Part shown: piece after piece, positions 60,499 to 64,000 of the stretch
Position numbering within the stretch: position 1 is the stretch's first letter
Layout of the letters: each line of letters begins with the position of its first letter
DNA from: Sandaracinaceae bacterium
GTDB taxonomy: Bacteria; Myxococcota_A; Polyangia; Polyangiales; Houyiibacteriaceae
Length of the DNA: 64,000 nt
NCBI GenBank assembly: GCA_020633075.1
Contig: JACKEI010000001.1
Coordinates: 2,122,899 to 2,186,898, forward strand
Reading direction: 5' to 3'
Translations under genes and position numbers: made by a program
Notes under the pieces: model-generated
What the model was told of the DNA's origin: nothing
Databases searched by the model: none
What the model saw: only the letters and a program-made list of their open reading frames with translations

Positions 60499-62154
60499 AT
60501 GGGTTCTATGGACCGTGCACAGCCCGAGGAGCTGACTCCCTTCGTGGTGGTGAGTTCGCCTGCGGGTCTACGCGTCGTCGAGCTAGAGGCGGGGCGGGCG
60601 CTGCGCGTGGGCAGCACACCAGACAGCGACGTGGTCGTGACGGGCGCCGCTCCGGGCAGTGAGCTGGCCACGCTGCTCTGGGAGGAGGACACGGTCACGC
60701 TCACCTGCGTGGTTGGTGAGGTCCACGTGGGCGGCAAGCCGGCCGAGCCCACGCAGCCCCTCGAGCCGGGCGAAGACGTGGTGGTGGGGGACACGCAGCT
60801 GGTGCTGGGCATCCCCTCCACGCTGGACGCCGTGCGCCGACGCACGCTCACGCACCAAGAGTTCCGCGAGCGGCTGTATGAAGAGCTGGCCCGCGCCGGG
60901 CGGCAGTCGCGCCCCACCACGCTCATCATGGTCACCGCTCCCCCGGGGGGCGGCAACATCGTGGCCGAGCGCGCGCTCGAGAGCTTTCGTGCCGGCGACG
61001 TAGTGGGCATCTACGCTCAGGACGAGCTCGAGTTCCTGCTGCCGGACACGGCGCTGGGCACGGCCAGCACCGTCATCGAGCGCCTGCTGGACGGGCTCTC
61101 GGGCGTGAGCGTCGGCCTGGCCGTGGCGCCCTTGGACGCCGACCAGCCCGAGCGCCTGATCTGGTCCGCCCGCAGCGCCCTCGAGACCGACAGCATGCGG
61201 CAGCGCCACGCGCGTGAGCCCGTGGAAGACTCGGCTACGGACTACCCGGACGACCTGTCGCTGGAAGAGGCCACGGACACGCTGCGGGCCGCGCTGGACG
61301 ACGTGCCAGGCGACAGCTCCTGGCTCCTCATCACGGGCGAGATCAGCACCGGCAAGGGCCTGGCCGCGCGCATCCTGCACGAGCGCGGGCCCACGCCGCA
61401 CGGCCCCTTCGTCACGCTGTACTGCTCGGAGCTGTTCGACGCGGACCGGCTGCGCGTGGCGCTGGGGGACCCCGACGCCCCCGACGACACGGCGCGCATC
61501 GACGCCGCCCGCGGCGGCACGCTCCTGCTGGACGAGCTGGGCGACCTCCCACGCGAGGCGCACGTGGCCATGCGCAAGGCGCTCTTGGCGCGGCGTGGGG
61601 CCTTCCGCGTGCTGGGCACCACGCAGCGCGCCGTGGCCGGGCTGGTGGCCCGGGGCGCCTTCGACGCGGAGCTCTTCTCGCTGTTCACCAGCCCCCCCGT
61701 GGAGCTGCCTCCGCTGCGCACGCGCACCGCGGACATCCTGCCGCTGGCCACCCGCTTTGCCATCGAGGCGGGCTCGCCGGAGCCGGTGCGTTGGTCGCCG
61801 GGCGCCGTGGCGCGCCTGCGCAGCTACCCGTGGCCCGGCAACGTGCTGGAGCTGAAGAACGCCATGCACCGTGCGGTGCGGCTGGCGGGCAACGGCGAGC
61901 TGCTGGGGGAGCACATGCCCGCCGAGCCCATGCCCATCGCGTCCAACCGCGGGCGCCTGCGTGAGCACGTGGACGGCATGGAGCGGGACGCCATCATCAA
62001 GACGCTGGCCGACTGCAACCACAACCAGACCCACGCCGCGAAGGCGCTGGGCATCTCGCGCCGCGCGCTCATCTACAAGATGGAGAAGTTCGGGCTCAAG
62101 CCGCCGCCGCGCAGCGTGCGCCGTGTGACCACGCGGCCCGACCCAGCTACTTGA
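60499..62154 (+). CDS. FHA / GGDEF-like / degenerate sigma-54-activator protein
   Basis: This encodes 551 residues: an FHA-like domain (~15-108, LRVGSTPDSDVVV), a GGDEF-like domain without the active motif (~115-235, VVGIYAQDELEFLLPDT), a shortened AAA+ domain (~255-475) and a Fis-type HTH at the end (QTHAAKALGISRRALIYKM). Walker A is altered to GEISTGKG and Walker B TLLLDELGDLP is kept, but the GAFTGA loop that touches sigma-54 is missing; the strand after YCSELF goes straight to the Walker B part. It probably cannot activate sigma-54 promoters and may act as a DNA-binding regulator or partner. It overlaps the sspB-like 3' end by 8 bp. Confidence 0.87.
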   Translation: MGSMDRAQPEELTPFVVVSSPAGLRVVELEAGRALRVGSTPDSDVVVTGAAPGSELATLLWEEDTVTLTCVVGEVHVGGKPAEPTQPLEPGEDVVVGDTQLVLGIPSTLDAVRRRTLTHQEFRERLYEELARAGRQSRPTTLIMVTAPPGGGNIVAERALESFRAGDVVGIYAQDELEFLLPDTALGTASTVIERLLDGLSGVSVGLAVAPLDADQPERLIWSARSALETDSMRQRHAREPVEDSATDYPDDLSLEEATDTLRAALDDVPGDSSWLLITGEISTGKGLAARILHERGPTPHGPFVTLYCSELFDADRLRVALGDPDAPDDTARIDAARGGTLLLDELGDLPREAHVAMRKALLARRGAFRVLGTTQRAVAGLVARGAFDAELFSLFTSPPVELPPLRTRTADILPLATRFAIEAGSPEPVRWSPGAVARLRSYPWPGNVLELKNAMHRAVRLAGNGELLGEHMPAEPMPIASNRGRLREHVDGMERDAIIKTLADCNHNQTHAAKALGISRRALIYKMEKFGLKPPPRSVRRVTTRPDPAT

Positions 62155-63154
62155 TCAAGCGCAGGTGAGAGCCGCGGGGCGCGGGCGGAGGGGTCTCCGG
62201 CTCGTCGTCGTCGCCACGGGTGGAGCGCGCCGCGTTGGTGGCGCGCGAGGGGCGCTGGCTGGGCTGAGCGGCCTTGGCCTGGGGGCGCACGCTCTCGGCG
62301 GGGCTCTTGCGGGGCGGCACGGAAGGCAGCTTGGCGGGGCGGGCGGCGTCGTCTGTGGCGCCCTCACCAGAAGCCGCGCTCTTGTCCGGGCGTGCCGCGT
62401 CGGACGGGGCCTGGCCCGCGCTCGGTGCGTCCTTCGCGCTGGTGTCGGCGCTCGGGCCGTCCCCGGGCTCTACCAGCTCCAGCGTGTCGCGCTCGCGCAC
62501 CCCTTCGTCCTGCACGGCCGACAGCGGGCTGGGGACTGACGAGGGCCTCTGCGCGGGCGGAGACGATGGCCCCGCCGCCGGGGCGCCCGGCGCGGCGCTG
62601 GGGGTGCGCTTGGCCTGCTGGCTGAGCCCCCCTTGCAGCGCGCTGAGCTTGGGCGCGAGGCGGATGACGTTGCCCGGACGGCCCTTGCCGCTGGCCTGGG
62701 GCCTGTCGTCGTCGTCATCGTAGTCGTCGTCGTACTCGTCGTCGTCTTCGTCGTAGTCGTCCCGCAGGTCCGCGACGGCGCTGAGCGGCACGGGGCCCTG
62801 GCGGCCGGCCTCCCGCTCCACCTCGGCGAGGATCTCCGGGGGCATGGACTCCGGCCACACCATGCCGCGCCCGTCGTCTCCGGCCAGCGCGAAGATGGCG
62901 TCCCAGCCCACGATGCAGGTGAAGGGCGAGCGGTTGAACGAGAGCGTGCCGTACACGCCGTCCTTGTCGATGCGCAGGTCCACGATGGGCACGACCATGT
63001 CGAGCCCCATCTGCAGCACGAGCTGCGGCTGCTTCCGCAACCACGGGGGCACCACCACCCCCTCGACCCGCGGGTCCAGGTGCACGAACATGCTGCCCCG
63101 CAGCAGGAGCGAGCGCGCGACCTCGCGTTTGTCCGGCGGCAATTCCTTCGACAT
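62147..63154 (-). CDS. sspB: SspB-like ClpXP adaptor with acidic linker
   Basis: This encodes 335 residues. Residues 1-120 match the SspB substrate-binding fold: HLDPRVEGVVVPPWL, GVYGTLSFNRSP (the beta strands that hold the ssrA tag) and GDDGRGMVWPE. A very acidic Asp/Glu run follows at ~133-155, then a ~170-residue Ala/Pro/Ser linker. The last residues RGSHLRLIK resemble the ClpX-binding XB peptide of E. coli SspB (GGRPALRVVK). Enteric SspB is ~165 residues, so this is a long-linker form. It is next to ssrA and near clpP, which fits delivery of ssrA-tagged proteins to ClpXP. Confidence 0.88.
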   Translation of the reverse strand: MSKELPPDKREVARSLLLRGSMFVHLDPRVEGVVVPPWLRKQPQLVLQMGLDMVVPIVDLRIDKDGVYGTLSFNRSPFTCIVGWDAIFALAGDDGRGMVWPESMPPEILAEVEREAGRQGPVPLSAVADLRDDYDEDDDEYDDDYDDDDDRPQASGKGRPGNVIRLAPKLSALQGGLSQQAKRTPSAAPGAPAAGPSSPPAQRPSSVPSPLSAVQDEGVRERDTLELVEPGDGPSADTSAKDAPSAGQAPSDAARPDKSAASGEGATDDAARPAKLPSVPPRKSPAESVRPQAKAAQPSQRPSRATNAARSTRGDDDEPETPPPAPRGSHLRLIK

Positions 63155-63335
63155 CTGTGGGGCCTCTTACCTCAGACCACACGTCCGGGCCACCCGGAGC
63201 GGGCCTGGCCCATTGTAGCGCGCCCCTTGCGCCCGGGCCTGCGGGTCCCCATAGTCGCTCCGACCTTTGACAACACGAGTCTCCCCCTGCGCGGCCGCAC
63301 CGCCGTGCAGGCGCTCGTACCTTGGACACATCCCA

Positions 63336-63695
63336 GGGGGCGATCGGTTTCGACGGGGACGCAGAAGGATTGGTTGCGTGACCGTCGGCCTGAGCACGAC
63401 GTAAATACGTTCAGGAACCCATAACTGCCAACGATAACGCAGTTGCTCTTGCGGCCTGAAAACCCATGAGCCGTCGAACCCGCGAGCCCGTCAGCGCTCT
63501 CGGAATAGACGTCATTTGAGCTGACTGGTTCCTCCGGGCGTGACCCGACGGGGGGACGAGACAAAGGGACACTAGCGGTAGGGCGAGCCTGTTCGTGGGC
63601 GCAAGCTGCTGCGAAATCTCAAATCACGAAATACGCACGTAGACGCCTCTCTGGAACGTTCTCGGACGCGGGTTCGATTCCCGCCGCCTCCACCA
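63336..63695 (+). ncRNA. ssrA: tmRNA
   Basis: A complete 360-nt tmRNA. The 5' GGGGGC pairs with GCCTCC before the encoded ACCA at 63692-63695, and GGTTTCGACGGGG is the conserved 5' segment. The T-arm GGGTTCGATTCCCGCC is present near the 3' end. The tag frame runs from GCC 63427 to TGA 63459 and encodes ANDNAVALAA. It rescues stalled ribosomes and marks the nascent chain for ClpXP. The CCA end is encoded. The sspB-like gene is divergent from it. Confidence 0.97.
63427..63459 (+). other. tmRNA tag-peptide frame
   Basis: Ten codons GCC AAC GAT AAC GCA GTT GCT CTT GCG GCC and stop TGA, giving ANDNAVALAA. The C-terminal ALAA is the ClpX-recognised end and the AND start matches the SspB-bound part of the E. 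coli tag (AANDENY). Confidence 0.92.
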
Positions 63696-63702
63696 TTTAA
63701 CC

Positions 63703-63735
63703 TGTCATCTCAAAGACTTACTGACGCTGATGACA
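63703..63735 (+). terminator. Inverted repeat after ssrA
   Basis: TGTCATC and GATGACA pair over 7 bp with a 19-base loop, starting 8 bp behind the tmRNA 3' end. No U-run follows. It may end the ssrA transcript. A second pair, GATGGG/CCCATC, lies at 63784-63802. Confidence 0.35.
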
Positions 63736-63844
63736 CAACTCGCGGCAAGACCCGCGGCGCTCGGCGCGTTGCTCACCATGAACGATGGGTCGACATCCCA
63801 TCGCTTGCAATCAACCGAGCGCTTCCGCCCAGCAGGGCGCGGGT

Positions 63845-64000
63845 TCAGGCGTACAGGTCCCGGGCGCTGACGAGCGTGACCTCGCCCGCGCTCGCGCGCC
63901 GCTGAAGCGTGCGGTGAAACCCTCGCGCGAAGACGAACAGCTGCGGGGTTCCCCCGCCTGCGATGGCGTCGCGGTGCGCGATGAGTTGATCGTGAACATG
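63845..64000 (-). CDS. Unidentified protein, C-terminal fragment
   Basis: The last 51 codons of a gene whose start is outside the window. Visible motifs include HVHDQLIAHRDAIAGGG and FVFARGFHRTLQRRA, then VTLVSARDLYA and a stop at 63845. The form is like the C-terminus of ATPase or nuclease proteins that end with a strand FVFAR and a helix, but this is too little to name. It lies 150 bp from the 3' end of ssrA, a usual spot for inserted elements. Confidence 0.6.
   Translation of the reverse strand, partial: HVHDQLIAHRDAIAGGGTPQLFVFARGFHRTLQRRASAGEVTLVSARDLYA

Noticed and set aside
63155..63335. A clear sigma-70 promoter for ssrA
   Set aside because: A TTGACA-like element near 63267 and TACCTT at 63318 are present, but the spacing does not join them into one promoter, so none is annotated.

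Overview
The window is G+C-rich, gene-dense chromosomal DNA with many coupled gene starts (ATGA, GTGA or TGATG overlaps). It most likely comes from a member of the Myxococcota (Polyangiales/Sandaracinaceae-like). Supporting features are the many lipoproteins with lipoboxes, HEAT-repeat and EGF-repeat surface proteins, tandem bactofilins, FHA/sigma-54 activators, a protein-kinase-like fold fused to an AgmX/PglI-type C-terminal domain, a plant-type glutamate-cysteine ligase and an orphan SctJ lipoprotein. I see no insertion sequence, CRISPR array, rRNA or classical tRNA. The one RNA gene is a complete tmRNA. The taxonomic placement is inference, not a search result.

Layout. 1-4560: end of a PrkA-type kinase gene, a DsbD-alpha-like lipoprotein, a nitrilase, further lipoproteins and an RluA-family pseudouridine synthase. 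4636-16633: a large carboxypeptidase-regulatory-repeat/PDZ protein, a YfgM-like/BamB-like envelope pair, a glycine-rich RRM protein, a GH35-like glycosidase with a coupled unknown gene, a lipoprotein and an M18 aminopeptidase. 16698-22888: an FHA-GAF-sigma-54 activator, a HEAT lipoprotein, pyrE and two bactofilins. 22953-35392: a lipoprotein, gshA, tyrS, an HU/IHF protein with a nine-Asp tail, a membrane-anchored HEAT protein, a decayed ASPIC/UnbV gene, a lipoprotein with fifteen EGF-like repeats and a Cys/Met-metabolism PLP enzyme.

35533-42222 is a nuo (complex I) operon in the order A-B-C-D-G-H-I, with no nuoE/F and no J-N in the cluster, and with an enlarged NuoH. 42483-45265 holds the orphan SctJ and a pseudokinase-GYF-TM-AgmX-tail fusion. 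45350-49475 is an Mla/MCE lipid transporter with two different ATPases and two different permeases. 49591-57834 holds a coiled-coil membrane protein, pyrF, an RlmB-like methyltransferase, a MoaB/CinA-like protein, a metallo-hydrolase-like protein, a PEGA lipoprotein, guaA, an M20 peptidase and a NYN-LOTUS protein.

57890-63695 is the most striking part. clpP is followed by a histidine-phosphatase gene and then by a nine-segment membrane protein that carries all three presenilin signatures (Asp in TM6, GxGD in TM7, PALP in TM9). Next come a degenerate FHA/sigma-54-activator-like protein, a convergent SspB-like adaptor ending in a ClpX-binding-type peptide, and ssrA. ClpP, an SspB-like adaptor, the tmRNA that tags substrates for this pathway, and a candidate intramembrane aspartyl protease therefore lie within 6 kb. 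The window ends in the 3' part of an unidentified gene just past ssrA.
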